A stretch of DNA of 64,000 bases from Polyodon spathula. Lineage: Eukaryota > Chordata > Actinopteri > Acipenseriformes > Polyodontidae. The first letter of the stretch is position 1. Every line of letters begins with the position of its first letter. Where the stretch lies: assembly GCF_017654505.1 (NCBI RefSeq), contig NC_054552.1:33299097-33363096 (forward strand). The letters are read 5' to 3'. The notes under the pieces are model-generated. The model did not search any database and was not told where the DNA came from. It saw only the letters and a program-made list of their open reading frames with translations. A program made the position numbers and the translations under genes. Shown here in pieces: positions 28,301 through 42,900 of the stretch.

Positions 28301-30487
28301 AACCAGCTGAGCAGCTAAGGAACCTCATGACAGGGTTAAGGGCCATTTGCAACATTCTGGTGAACAAGGAGCTGGAGGGTCTGTGCTGTCACTTGATTCA
28401 TTGATTGGGCTGCATACGATTAATGGGTTTGGAAAATTAACTACCGCTTAGTAACATTTTAAATCCACTGGACAGAACTAACAGAACAAACGCAAAGTGC
28501 TTAAAATACTCTCCCTGCGTTGTTTAGCTTATTTCAGTTGCATTCATTGCCCTACGGTTATATTTTATTTTATAGATTTAATGCAACTCAGTTATAACCT
28601 AATCTATCGTTAGAGTATAAAAAAACTGATGGGGAATTAGGATTCGCCCAAACCCAACATCCGGGCGACTGCAGTGGTATCCAGGAAAGAAAGGGTTAAA
28701 GTTATTTTAGTCACAATACTGAGTCTCCATGTAGGCAGATCTCTAGTACTGTTGTAAACAAATTACCCCAGTAAAACAGGAGGCATGTAATACAAATAGA
28801 ATTATAATAATAGTTATTATTTCCAATCACTTTGTTCCTGTAATCCCATAGGTCTTGTATTTTATAAAGTAATATCTACGAACCTGAATGCTTAAAAAAC
28901 ACACAGCATTTTAGCTACGGAATGCCCTCCTGTGCAGTTTAGCTTTTGCTGTGTAGCTCGCAACAGATAGGTATCTGTGCAGAAGACATGGGAGCGTCTC
29001 AATGACCCAGCTCCTGCAGCTGTTGCCTTGTCGTTACCACCCCTGACCTCTGCTCTAACCCAGCAGCACTACACGATAATATAGAGGCTGTGGACCAGAT
29101 CTGCATCTTCTGAATAACTGCTCTTGGCAGGAGCGAGCTTAAAGTGTTTCGTAAAGGACGTTCTATTCTGTTGGTCTTGGCTGATGCCGTCCCACCAGCT
29201 CTGTCCTGCAAACTCTTTTGCTGTTTTTCTTGTTTTGAAACGTACTGTCTTTAGCAGAATGTGTAAATGCCCTAATGGATAAAATCAAGCATGAGAATGT
29301 CTTCATGTGCTTTGTACAATCGACACTCCGCCTGATTACCCAGAAACCCAGCAGGCGTTTGTACAAAAGAGGAGTTTCAAAGCTTTTTTTTAATCACATC
29401 TTTCATCTGGTGTTGATTCCCACTTTGTAGGAGGGTGAGCAAAAGCAAAAATCGCCACTAGCTATTTTTTCTTCCTGTGGGGGGAAAAGATAAATACAAA
29501 AACCAGTAGCTGAAATTTTGGACAAAACCAGAACAGTTCACATCACAATTGACTCAGGCCAGGACATCAGTCTTGCGGTAGGGAGTTATTTAGTTTAGTC
29601 AGAGCATGCCCTCAGTGTGGAGTGCAGAACCTCTTGGAGGAGGGTGGATAGATTGTTAAAAGCCTGCAGCAATGCCTCTTACTGAGCAGCACCACCTGCA
29701 CTGTGCAATTCCCAGGGTGCTCATATATAAGCTCATATATATTTCTGGATATTGCATTCTCAGAAGTGGCCTCCGAATCCATGGTAAAGTTGTTCTTGGT
29801 GCACATTAACTTCAACACTGGCACAGTTTTGTTCAGTTCATTTGCAATATGAGTTGCTGAAGCTAAACATCTAAGAAGCTGCTGTGCTTGTAGTTTTTAG
29901 AATACAAGCTGCAGAAACTGATTAAATGCCTGCCAAGCCCCATGCTGTTGGGCACGTCGCCTGCAATTATAATTTATTCTAAAGCCCACAGCTGTAAAAT
30001 GATACCGTTTCCAAGCCCGACTTCATTTGCACTCAACTGAAAGCCGAGACCATGTGAAGCACTTCAAAGACCGGGGTTGCCCTGTGTCAATACGATGAAA
30101 AGCAATTTCTACCGGTGGCTAAAAGTTGGAACCTTAAGAATAAAGGCAGAGGAAGGTTATCACAATATATGCGTTCTGTCTAATATCATGAATACAGAAG
30201 TACTTCCCTCCGGAACACTGGAAGCGCTGAGTGGACATTTCATTGAGCTCCACAGTACCTTTGCTGTGCAGCTCTGCGCGAATTGAGTTTGGCTAGCACA
30301 GACTTTAGAAAAGTGAGTATCCTTTAACCTGCATTTCTGTAAAGCTCAAGGCAGTTGTTTGTCCACAGAATGTGAGCATGTTTCAAGCATGTGCATGCCT
30401 CCCCCTGCTAATTACCCAGTCGATAAGAGTGAGTGCTGAGCACTGAGCCTTGAACACAGCGGGGTCCTGGTGCAGCTTGCTCACCTT

Positions 30488-30500
30488 CACCACAGGGGGC
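30488..30500 (+). promoter_or_regulatory. Candidate CTCF site
   Basis: CACCACAGGGGGC matches the CTCF core in plus orientation, opposite to the sites at 23.27 and 34.97 kb. Confidence 0.4.
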
Positions 30501-32900
30501 TTTGCTTCTTTGTATCAATCACTCATTTTTTATTGACTAGACTGTAAACGATAAAGCTGTGCACAGCACTGATATGGCATATAGACCAATCTTCATATTA
30601 CCTTAACACAGACACGTTGCCTGGAGAACAGGAACAGACTCCAAGGCAGAAAACAAAAAGGTAGGTTCATGCAGCAGGAACTATAGCTGAGGTATTGTGT
30701 GTGCAATGTCACTCCTCGCCAAGGCACATCAACAGTAGATCTCAGTTACCTTGGCAACCAGGATTTCTGACGCAAGGTATTAAATCCCAGCTAAGTATGT
30801 AGTACTGACTGTCCCACTCTGAAAGCTAGTCCATTTTACTTCCATGAATAGATACAAATTTCACTTTAGTGACAGCAAAATGTGTTTAACTTCAGACAAA
30901 AGCTTCTGTGTAAGGAGGAAATTTTATAGGGTGTACAAAATTTACTGAAAAGCAAACAAACAATAATATACAAAAAACTACAGCACACATCAATTCTGTG
31001 TTTATCCTACAATAAATCTATATTTACAGTTAAAATTGCAATACCAGCAATTGCTGAAATATGTAAAAAGTCAAGGCAATATAAAATTGGTCTATGAAGC
31101 ATAGAAAATCATTTTCTATTATTCTTTTATCCTCTGGTTTTGATTGCTATGGAAAGCATTGTAGAACATTTTGTATTACAGATCTTGCAAAAAACGTTAA
31201 CCCATACGGGTCTCCCAGCCGGGAACCAAGTGAGGTTTTTAACATTGCTGCACCAGGGAACCTTCCCAAGACATGGGCTGCTGCCCTTAGACTTCACAGC
31301 GGCTATCTCACAGTGAGGTCTCTGTATACGTGGCTTCAGTTTTAAAAACAGACATGCTTTATGCATTTCATAACTCTGAGGTATATATTCCTACAGTGCA
31401 GTAATTATTGGTTACTAAATACAAAATATTCTATTTCAAGACATGTAGCTGGTACATTTCTTGCAAAAGTTAAAAAAATGAAGAATGACATGAAATTATT
31501 ATTAAGTTGTTTTTTTGTTTTTTTTTGTGGGCACAATCTGAGTTGTCTCTGCAGTAAATGTTTTTATTTGTTTAGTGTTTGTTTAGGGTTACGCTTAGTA
31601 ATGGCTACACCGTGCAAAATACACTTCCCAGAGCAACCTGCATGTACTGGACATACCTTGGCATGTTAAAAAAAAACCAGTTTGAACCTGAAGATATGTA
31701 ACCAGAAGAGATCCAATATCTCCTTGTTCAGGCATGACCTGCAGTGCACCAGCACAGTGCTTTCTATACTGATGACATACAGTGTCAGTGCATTGCCAAC
31801 ACCACTTCATACAGAACCTACTATAGCTTTCCTTAGAGGTGGTCCATCCAAGTGCCGGTCAGTTTTTTTGCAGTTCAGTGGTTGGTATACCAATGCCTTT
31901 TAACACACCACCATTCCATTTATTGCAAACGTTTCATTAAAATAAACTGAATGGCATTGCGTTTGATGAGGGATGTGCTGGCTGTCAGATCCTGCACATC
32001 AGTTTGTGGGTGGAATGTTTTTTTATTGTTGCAGGTGTATTCCTGGAACGGGTGTGTTTCTCTTTCCTGTCTTAAACCCTGTTGTTCTCAGTGGAGGTTT
32101 GATGTGGTCGTGTTTGTGACTCTTACTATAGCAAACCCTTTACTCGAATTCGTAACCATGCTTAAAAAGTTGATCACATCAAGACCAGGTGCCAAGTTTC
32201 TAAAACTTTAGTTAACTTCTGACTAGCTTGCTAAGCAAAGTGCTGGGCCAACGTTAATATTTTGCAGAATGAATCCAATCCACTCTGTTGAATGTGGAAG
32301 ACTGAACTGTCACGGCAGTGATACATTCAATTGCGTATCAGCACAATGCTGACTCAGAACTGTGTCTCCAAACACCTATTGGCATTTCTCATCTTTCTGC
32401 ATGACTTTCCTACCTGAAAAGGGCACAGCAATTTGCATGCATGCCAGCTTCACTGTGCTTCACATGCCAAAGGAGATTACGGATGCAATAATACAGTGAA
32501 TACAGGCCACCACATTTCAATAAAGCAAACATAGCAAGTTATAATGAACAAAGTCTATGCGTCTGTAGGGGAAGACTTTTTATCTTCACCAAAGGGACTG
32601 AGTCTGTGGTTGTTTGCTGCTCTAGGCAATAACATTTCCAATAAGCATCAGAAGAACACATTATTCCTGCTTGTTACACAGAACAGAAGAAGGTGTCAGT
32701 ATTACATCGCTTCAGGGAGGCACACTCCTTTCTTAATTAAGAATGTATATATATTTCAAAACACCCTTCATTAAAATATATTGCTGTAGGAACCCTGCCA
32801 GAAATGCTTGCCACATCGAACACTTACTATATTGAATCGTATACCAAGAACGTTCATTTATAGCTGTTGCAATGCATGCTTTTTATTATTATCACTTGTC

Positions 32901-32919
32901 ATTATTATTATTATTATTA

Positions 32920-32954
<35 letters not shown>
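32901..32954. repeat. (TTA)n microsatellite
   Basis: About 17 TTA/ATT units with one interruption. Confidence 0.9.
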
Positions 32955-32957
<3 letters not shown>

Positions 32958-34344
32958 GGAATAGAGAACACAAATAGAATTGTTTCATGGATGGATTGAA
33001 AGGCTCATTTGCATGCATGTGATACTATGGGAAGGCTGTGCTTTCAAAGAACACAGTGGGGTTGCTGAAGGGAGAAGGGGGTGCTGTGCACATGCATCAG
33101 GGAGGAGGCTTTGGCAAGCTTTTCAGCTGCAGGCTTCATCAGTACATGAGAGCCAAAGCTGCCTGGGGACATGGTGAGGTCATCTGTTTTGACATGTTGA
33201 AGGCTGCGCTATAGTCTATAGGGTATTAACCCTTACTACTCTGCAGTGCTGTAGTGTATGAGCAGTATTCGTGTTCAGTAGTATTTGTATATTTACAAAC
33301 AGTTCACATACAGTACTGTATTTGTTTTGTTATGATATCACAGTTGGGTTTTCATGCAGGACCTATTTCATTTTGAAGAGCTTTTTAATGTCAAACAGAT
33401 GAAGTGACTATCTTCTGGTTATGACAGATGAGACAGCCTCAGTGTGGTGCTAATCTGGGACTGTGAATCCATTCACTGGTGTTTTTAATAAATCATTGCG
33501 TTGGTAATTAACATTAACAGAGCCAAGTTTCTTTGTGGTCTTGGAGCAACATTATAAAAATGCAATGAGAGGAGTTTTTGAAGTCATAACTTGTGTCTCA
33601 TCGAAGGAATTGTGCAGGTAAAGCTCATTGCATATGCCTCATTTTGTGAAAGAAAATATGCTGTTTTGCCTTCAAGGTTAAAACCTTTGATCCTTTGATG
33701 TAACTTTTATCTTTATATCTGTGAACAAAGTCCTTACTCAAAAAAGATAAAAAGGTTGCACACCTTTGTTATTCATGAAGATGGCAATTACACCTTTGGC
33801 AGTTGTTGATGTGGTCATGTCTAATAATAACAGGATTCTCCGCTGAATAAACTTCCCTTTGGGTTGCTCTTTCTGTTCAGAGTCTGCACATTCAAGCAGG
33901 TGATGTTATGAATATCAGGTTATGATAACTAAAACATGGAATATATCAGACAGCCTCTCTCATGGTCCATGCAGAATGTGTGAAGGAGCAGCTGAATCTG
34001 AAGGATCCCTTGGACTCTATTCAACAAACCCAATTTAATTCATAGACATCAGGGTAGTGTACAGAGACTGGTCCTGAATCAACAGATTGAATCAGTGAAG
34101 AAGCTGTCATAATAAAGATGCTGTGTGCTTAATTTGCTCTTTGAAAAGGTGGTTGTCAGGTAGATTGTCAGACCCATGGAGGCTGATCCAAAAGAAAGAA
34201 GGAATAAATATAATTTTCACGTTACAGATACTTACATGTGTAATATGGTATATACTTCATGTCCCTCTGAGTGCCCTTGGATCCCTAAACTAGAAATGCA
34301 TTACTTGAAGAGCAAGGTATGGGTAAGATATGAATTATCCTAAC

Positions 34345-34412
<68 letters not shown>
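34345..34412. repeat. (ATT)n microsatellite
   Basis: About 22 uninterrupted ATT units. Confidence 0.95.
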
Positions 34413-34415
<3 letters not shown>

Positions 34416-34542
34416 TCTTGTTGTTTGGATCATATGGATGATATTCTGTTTGTCGTCAGATCCTGGCAACTTTTTAAAACTCTAGCTGAAACTCACGCGG
34501 CAGCAGGGATAGGATTAAATCTATCCCTTGTGCACTGTTGTG

Positions 34543-34568
34543 TTTTTTTTTTTTTTTTTTTTTTTTTT
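34543..34568. repeat. Poly(T) tract
   Basis: A run of about 26 T. It may be the poly(A) end of a retroposed copy on the minus strand, but no body is identified. Confidence 0.85.
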
Positions 34569-34963
34569 ACCTGCAGTCCTGCTCCAAGTCTCCAGAGGGC
34601 ACTGTCCTACTCTGACAACAAATGTAACAGGATAGCGTCACAGCCCAAGCTGTTACTGGCAGGAAGAAGAATCAGCCTCTGGGAAGTTGCAATTTAAGTG
34701 CTGGAGTGCACATTTATTAATTAAACAGAACAAAACAAACAAACTGACAGGGCACAACGGCCAAAATAAAGAGTTACACAACACGTGCTACTGGCTAAGT
34801 AACTCCCTCACTGGCTTCACTTAAACACCTACCAAACAAAGGACTTCTCCCCATTTTATACAGGGGTCCATTCCCCAATTAGCACCCAATTATCTGATTA
34901 GGTAGATTTAAGTAGATTTAACCGCACCTGTGCCACACACCTCCATGACCTGATCCCAGCACT

Positions 34964-34975
34964 GCCCTCTAGTGG
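34964..34975 (-). promoter_or_regulatory. Candidate CTCF site
   Basis: The minus strand reads CCACTAGAGGGC followed by AGTG, a close match to the CTCF core. Confidence 0.45.
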
Positions 34976-35609
34976 ATCTGCAATACCACATTTATTCTAC
35001 AAGGTATTTCTTACTGCTGTATTTCATTCATCCACTGTTCATGCATATACCAAGCTGTCTGTTTAACAAAGGATCAAACGATATATTCTGGTTGTTAAGC
35101 TCTGTTGCTTTGTGCACGTAAGTCATTTTTTGTTACTCAGTTTGTTCTGATTTTATTTGCTTTATTGTTGCTAGCCGAGATTCACCCAGTATATAAGAGG
35201 AAGCTCATCCGTTAAATAACTGAAATTAAGACTTACCCTTTATACGGAATTGCATACTTCTTTGACCGTTGCTTAACCTTCAAATCTCACACCTGTCTCT
35301 CCATTCAAAGTCACTGTGGCATTTAATTCCATAGCTCTTATAAGAAGGGTGGTGTCAATGTTTTAATCCCTGAACCTTGCTGCATCTGTTCTAAGCTATC
35401 CAGTATCTAATGTGCTCAGTACGTCTCTTGGCATAGGCCTAGGTTCACACCCCTGGTACGAAGCCAGTCGCTCTCGAGGGTAGGGATTGCTTTCATAACT
35501 GGAATAACAGTCCATCTGCTAGCACAACCACACTCTAAAACTCCAGCAGCTTCAGAAAGCTGACAAAAGTTGTGGTGGGGATTTGTAATCTGCTTGACTA
35601 AACTGGCTG

Positions 35610-35611
35610 AC

Positions 35612-35644
<33 letters not shown>

Positions 35645-35645
35645 G
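35610..35645. repeat. (CTGT)n microsatellite
   Basis: Nine perfect tetranucleotide units. Confidence 0.95.
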
Positions 35646-38600
35646 GACTGTTGTCTCGTTACACGCGTTGTGTAAATCACCTCAAAAACATACATCTTGG
35701 CTTCTTCTTATAGAGCACTCTGTAAGAAAAGAGACAAATGCAAATCCTTCTTGCAGTGGGATTCCTGTGCAGCTGTAACCAATGGCAATGCTGTCAGGGT
35801 GACCGCTTCTAGGCGGGCATCTTCTCAAACTCAATATAGTCTGCAGTGAATACAGCAGGTTCCTTTCATCTTGTGACTGTATCTGTGTCTCAGCCACTAC
35901 TGTGATAAAAAATAACCTTTCCCCAACTTTCAACTGATTGTTTTCATCATCAGCATGGAACAGTGGATGAAGCCATCAGTACCAGATTTGAGACGGGCTG
36001 TGCGACTGTAAAAGGAGTGAAAATATTGGAGAGTTCTAGAGTTCTAGCTTCAACATTCCAAGCAAAGCTTTTTGTCCCTTTACTCTTTGCTTGCTTAGTG
36101 CCTCATGATTCGATTTGTGTTTGACCTCCTGCTGATCATCAATAAATGAATTGCCCGTTCTTAAGAAATAAAATAGAGACCTGCTTCAATAGGAACGCCA
36201 GTTTAGGTGCATTATGGTGGGTAATCTTTCATCACCCAGAGCTCTGCCAACATCAAACTGAGCTCTTCTGTCCTTTAACAAGCTTGTACACAGAGGCCTG
36301 CAGGATATAATGCATCACATCTTTCCAGGGCGTGTTGCAGCGGTTTGTTGAAACACCCCAAAGATGTATTTGTGTGTAAAATTTGCTATAAAATCACTGT
36401 AGCAGTAGCTCCTGAGTTCCAGATATGTGTGTAACCCGGTGGGTAAAAGAGAGATCTCAGATTGTTTAATGCACCCAGACAAACTCCTGAAGAATGAATC
36501 CAGCCTCGGTGCCCATACCAGAAATCTGATAAACTGTGCAGGCAAACTGTCAGGAATCCTTTTAAAGACAGCTTTCTTCAAGGCTTGTTGTAATGGAAAC
36601 CATCTCAAACTGTGGCCAGTGGAAATGGGAATGGGGTCTATCAGACTGTGAAACAATTAAGGGGACATTTACTTGCTGATCGGTGGGGTAACTAAGTGCA
36701 ATACTTATTTATCCATAAGGCATTAACTTGTAGGTACAGAAGATTCGTGACACATATACTATATCATGTTTAGTCATTCAGGAGCAGGCAAGAGATCAAT
36801 TCTAGGATGTTTTGTACACAGCCAGAAAAAAAAGGATGCTACTGTATAATTCTCTCCGCAGAGCAAAAGCAGCGTCATTTAATTAAGTCTAAATGACTCA
36901 GTTTAAAGTAAAGGGATATGAAAACTCACTGAGGCACAAAACCCAGAGGAAGGTCTGTAATTAAAGAAAAAAAAAACATGATTGCACTCCATGAATAGGA
37001 GAGAATGGCACTGCAAAGATAAGAGTATACACAGATATGAATACACGGATGCAATATTCGGATATTAAAAAAGATGACCTCACTACCTTAAAGAGCACAA
37101 TGCAGTTTCATTAAAAACTCATCATTCTTTCAATATTCATTACGAGAAAGAGCTCAGAGGTGAGACCAGAAGACTAGAGTTTGTTTGAGAGTGGAATTGA
37201 GCTGCATTCAAATCACACTGCAGAGGGGGGAGGTCTGCAGACAGGAGGGGTAGGCTGTGAGCTGTGTGTTGAGGAGCATCATCTACATACTGTATCAGCT
37301 GTCTGTAAGACTCCCAAGAATACAAAACGAAGCTCTTTGAACTGATCAAACAGCATGTTCTGGATTACGGCTAGTGTAGTTGGGAAGCAATTTTAGCTCT
37401 GGCAGTAAATCCACAGGAGCTGTGTTTATTTTTATTGAATTCAAAAGAATCTGTTCGCTTTCAAAAAAGTAAGTTTTTTCGGCTGCAGGCTGTATATCGC
37501 TGTGTTTTGGTAGCCGCTGGATTGGGGTGAAGCTTTGTAAGATACAGAAATGGTTCAGAGGAGCTGTTCTGTAGGAGGTATGAAGCCTTTATAACAACAT
37601 AAACAACAAGAAGGAGCACTTTCATTATTGTTCAGAGTAGTTCTTTTGCCAGTTTTATGTCATTCAAATAGTTTCATGGGAATATTTCCTCAAACTACTA
37701 TAAAAGCACAATTAGCAATAAAATAAGGATCACACACATTTGTTTCATATTTCCTGCTCATAACTGAGTGCTCTGTTTTCAAATCTCCATCTGTTTTGCA
37801 CAATACCCATAAACACAAAAACAGACGTTTTACTGAGTTACTGAGTGAGTGTTATAGTGATGATAGCAATGCTAATTTATGTTCGCTGTCAGGCGCAGCC
37901 CTGTATTGGGCCTCTGGGGTATAAGAACACTGCCCTGCCCTTGATTTGAAAGCCTTAGTGCCAGCTGAACTTCCTCCAGTACATCCTGTCCTGTCATGCA
38001 CCCAACCACCTCCCACCCCCTCATTGCACTGGAACATCTTATTTTCTATGATGATGAACAAACACAAACTGAGACCCTCTTGACGTCATCTTAATAAAGA
38101 CCTTTTAGAGAGCTGTGCCAAAGGAGCTCAGAAACAAGACTTGTTCATTGGCTGCCAGAGAGGACCAAGATGCTTGCATAGAGCACACAGGGTAGTAGCA
38201 TGCTCTCAGTGGCTTGTCACGAGCATTATGGTGCACACAACAGATAGGAATTACGGTACAAAGACCTGCTGTACAGCTCATTACTGCTGTAGCAGTGTGC
38301 TATAGTGTACTTTAAATAGCTGACACAAAGCATGAGCACAGTTAAATGCAGTTACAGTGAATGCAAGGAGGGCTATTATTCTGTGCTTGCGTGACGAGCA
38401 GCATTAATGTATAATACACAAATATGAAACCAAAAACCTGTTTTTCTATAACCCTCTCTGTTGTAATTGTCTCTTAGTCGCTCATGCTATAAACCAACTC
38501 AGATTTCTTGATAACCCTTACAATAATATACTCACGAAGAGCACTGACATAAATAGATAGTGCTGCTCCTGTTCCCCATTGTACAGGCAACTCCTTCATC

Positions 38601-39905
38601 TTATTGTACGTTGTTTCTGTAATGCATCAGCAAACCCAATAGCTTATCGCTCTGGTTCATACTGGTGACACAAGTTATACCTTACTTCTTTGTGTACTGA
38701 GATTTCTTTGCACACCTGTTATCCATATCTAATGTACTCCTGCCACTATCACAACACAAGAGAGTTTTAGCGTCTTAAGAACATCTAGTGAACAGAGAAC
38801 CCCAAGGCACTGTACAATTACAGCGTACTGACAGATTCCACTGACAGCTGTGATGATCTTTTTGTACTGTAGACAAACTGGTAACACTGGTAATATGCTG
38901 TCTAACAAATCTCAAAATATAAATCAACTGAGTATTTTTTTTATCAATATCCTCCACTCTGGAAGATGAAGGACACAGCTTCTCATTGAAATCATCCTTT
39001 TTATCTCCCTCCTCAAAAATAAAAGAAAGTAAAGCTGTTAATGCATTTAATTAAGTCAATACTTGTAATAAGGCAGAGTGGAAGCATGGTGAATCCTATC
39101 CAAGCAGCATGGTATACATATTGTAAAACACAGCAAAGGGGACTGATTGAATGAGACTATAGAGGGACACGTGATTCAGGCAAGGTAAACTGCTCATTTT
39201 CAACAGCAGCTTTTTATATGAAGAACAATAGCACTGCACAGATAACAAACTAGAAGTACAGTACGGCTTTCAGCAATCTATCACGGGAGTCAACTGAAAG
39301 CAGCATTCCTGACAGGCCCAGCAAGCAGCCTGAATAAACAGCTTTTTCAATGCATTGTTCCATAGCTCCAGACAGCAGCTCTTTCCGATTAGGCATTTAA
39401 AGCGTTACATCATTTCGACTGTTCATCTGACTAAAAGCTCCCGGTAATATAAGTAAACTAAGACGCCCAGGTAAGTGCAGAACATAACGTCTGGACCCAT
39501 TGATTCGAAAAGCATTAGAAGTGTTGTCGTGAATGGTTGAGACGATCCACAGTCTCAGATGGCTGCAGGCAACCCTGTGACTCAGGATAATGTGGAAAAG
39601 GATAATTCTGTCTTGCCTGTTGGATTTAATCATTACTGGAACTGTGTAAACCACTGAAGAGAGGTCTTGCAGGAAGCACAGTATCATGCGCCAGCTTGTT
39701 GTCAGTGATGGGAGAAGTGGGGTTGTCAAAATTTTGAGCTTTAGCTTATTGTGTCATTTATACAAAATGATTCGACTGTGCTGAGCCAGAAGGACTGTGA
39801 CTTTTGGGTGCAAATGTTGGAGAATGTTACAGTTGAAAGAGATTCTATAAAACATAATGAAAAAAAAAAAATGAAAAAGTATTTTTTTTTACTTCGCATT
39901 GCCCA

Positions 39906-39907
<2 letters not shown>

Positions 39908-39985
<78 letters not shown>
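39908..39985. repeat. (TA)n microsatellite
   Basis: About 39 uninterrupted TA units. Confidence 0.95.
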
Positions 39986-39990
<5 letters not shown>

Positions 39991-42900
39991 GGTTTGGAGC
40001 GTATTCTTGTACTACACATTTACTATGCAGGTGCATATACATTCAGTTTACAGATGTGTAGTACCCTCATTTGAAACAATTTGGCTCGGATTGGACCACA
40101 TCAGTGTCGAGGAAGGTCCAAGCCACCGTTTCATCCCTGGTTTATTACTGGAGCAATGCATGCAGGCCCCCAGCAGCGGTCACCAACTGACCTATTCAAA
40201 GAATGTCTTGTGGGCTGGGCTCAAGGGAGTGTAACAGTTCCGATCACACAGAACAGGTAGATTTAATGGACCAGCCTGAAGTGTTCACAAGTGCTCTCGA
40301 CAGGATGCTGGTTCAGCCACCCTTGAAGGACTGTGCAGAGGCCCCTAGCAGATGTGGTTTCTTCCATACTCTGCACCAAGGTGTGAACAGTGGATCGGTC
40401 AGCAGTGTTGTTACCCAGACTCCACTTAATGATTCATTAAAGCAAATCACACCAAAGTTACAATTCACTATGTGTGTATATTTTACAGTTGTTGTTATAC
40501 AAGCACATTAGACATGTCCTTTCTAAAAAAGTTCACTTGCTATAATGCTTATTTTAAACAGTAAAACAGATTCTCAGGAATAGGGAAGTGCGAGATTCTG
40601 CTGTTCTACAGAAAGCGTGCTGCATAGCTTGAGAGACACATTTTTACAAAAAAGTGATCATTTATGAGATCACAGATTTTTTTTTTGGTATATGCAACTT
40701 AGCTTTAAATATCCATGTAAAGTTTTCAAATAATTGTCACAGGTTAATCTTTTCTTATCCACCTGGATTCTACCCAGGGAAAAGGCATGTGCGGCACAAT
40801 TGAGATTATTGTGATCAAAACAAAAGCAGTGCTTTTACCATACACCCGTTGGCTCGTCTCATTTTTCAGAAATGAGCTTTGAAGTCCTGTTTCCAAAACC
40901 ATCCCGCTCTGTTTAGAAACTCTTTAATTCCTTTTGATGTTTAGGTGGCCCAGCCAGCTGTGAGAAGTTCCCTTCATGCAGCAGTAACTGTATATGCCTC
41001 CCTGAACCCTGTTTGACTTGCTGTGGTAACACGATCCTGCTTGATTGCAAAATGCAATAAAGTTTGATTTGCCAATATTGTCATCAAAGCAATGTGGCTC
41101 AGAGTTATAGGATTATCAGACCTGTCTGCTGCATGGGCGGGTCTTGATAAATCATCTAAACAACAGTGTACCCACAAACCTTTGAGAGCCTGAAAATCAA
41201 AGACTCTACCAGAGGCATGGAAACCAGCATCTCTAGTAGTTAATGTTAGTTTCAAAGACAACGCAATACAAATAAAGGTTTCTGCTGATTCCTGATACAG
41301 AACAAGTTCCTTTTAAAATCTATAAATCCCAAATTCAAATATAGAATTAAGCTAGCAAAGAACCACATGATCTTCAACATGAGAGAAAGGGGCCAGTGAC
41401 AAAGTTGATAACTCTTATACAAGGTGAGAAAATGGATTTAAAAAATAGATCCTAGTTAGGGCAGCTCTCCTTTAAGCAATTACAGCATTTTGGGGATCTG
41501 TTGAGAATTCTGAATCTTACGTCCTGAAACTTAAAAGCTGCACACACCCCCATGTTGTATGCGTTTTGGCTTGCATAAGAAACCATTAGCATGGACATTG
41601 TTCAACACACATTTCATTTATTAAATGGTCTGAAGCAGCTGCAGGGGAAGTGCAATACTCTTAGGGTATTATGAAGTCATATTTTAGACAACCTTCTGCA
41701 AAACAAATGTTTTAAAAAATGACACTGATGATAGAACTAACTTTACTTGCGTTACCAGCAGAGTGCAATCATTACAAAAGAGAATAGCAGCTGTCTAGGT
41801 TTTTTTTGGAATGGCGAAGGGCCCCATTGTCTTGAAAGTTGCCCTGCATTCTGCATTACAGGGTGAACCTGATCAGCACCAATGTTGAGGTGTTCAAAGG
41901 ATGATACTCCTTCCAGGGGAATCAAAGGACCCAGTCTAGTTGGAATATGCAGATGGAAGGAAGCTCAAAAGAAATGGGGGAGGATACATGTATGTGGTAG
42001 ACCATCCCTCCTGGATACCACATTCATTTGAGCATGTTCCACGACCATGGGGATCTTGGTTTCTATAGCAATCAGCTATCGTGGCTACTTTGATCCCAGG
42101 CAGCTGCATTTCTTATCAAAACATTAACAAAACTGATTTCATAACACACACCCTGCCTCTTATCTCCCATCAGAATACAAAACTGTATTGTAAAAATGTA
42201 TTGCATTATTGTATTAGATTAACAGAGTAATTCAGTTTCTCTTTGACCCACCTTGTGGTCTTTTCCCAGCAGTTGAGCCCTTGAACACCTTGAAGAGTTA
42301 ACTGGAATGACTCACCGTGCCACTAACAAACCCATTGTAAATTACACAGCTGCAGTCCAAAAAAAAAATAGCGCTGAAAGAACTGCCCATAGCCTGCTTT
42401 CTATCTCGTGTCTTTACAACATCACTGCTGCGCCAGCTAGATGAGTAAGACTGCGTCTCTGTATGCACTCCCTGTCATCTCCATCTCTCTGATGTCAGAT
42501 TTAAGAAGCTTATCACATTCAGGTGTAGCAACTCAGAAGCTAGCTGACAAGACTGATGATCTGTTTATTGCTGGTCAACCTGCTGCTTTGCTGAGCTGAA
42601 ACAGTGAGCTGCAACAGTCCAGAGAAACTAGTCGTGCCACCGTGGTTCTGTATCTGACCTCTGCCTGTAATTTCTGGACCTCTGCCTGGAATTTCTGGCT
42701 TTCAAGAAGGCACAGGTAAGTCTGCCTTGGATATAGGTTGTGAGAGTTTGATAGTCTTTCTAATAATGATTCTAATCGCATCTTTGCAAATCGTATGACT
42801 GTAATTGGATTTGATGTATGTGTCCTAATCCTGCTAACTGTTCATTTGGAGAATTAGGAAGACAAAAATATATGCACTTGGTATCTTTAGTGATGGTCTG

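Larger units (their letters stand above)
25400..34340. other. Noncoding region without recognised gene
   Basis: Only short open frames without family resemblance are present. It includes a poly(A) tract at 26627-26642, a degenerate GTTAGGG-like patch at about 26400-26465, a CTCF-like site at 30.49 kb and a TTA repeat at 32.9 kb. Confidence 0.6.

Noticed and set aside
34570..34990. Possible retroelement between a poly(T) tract and a CTCF-like site
   Set aside because: The text feels like a dispersed fish repeat, but I found no terminal repeats, target duplication or coding remnant to define it.
42575..42781. Minus-strand frame with a coiled-coil-like QAEVQKLQAEV segment
   Set aside because: The helical look comes from a 21-bp tandem duplication; no acceptor/donor pair or family match supports a gene.
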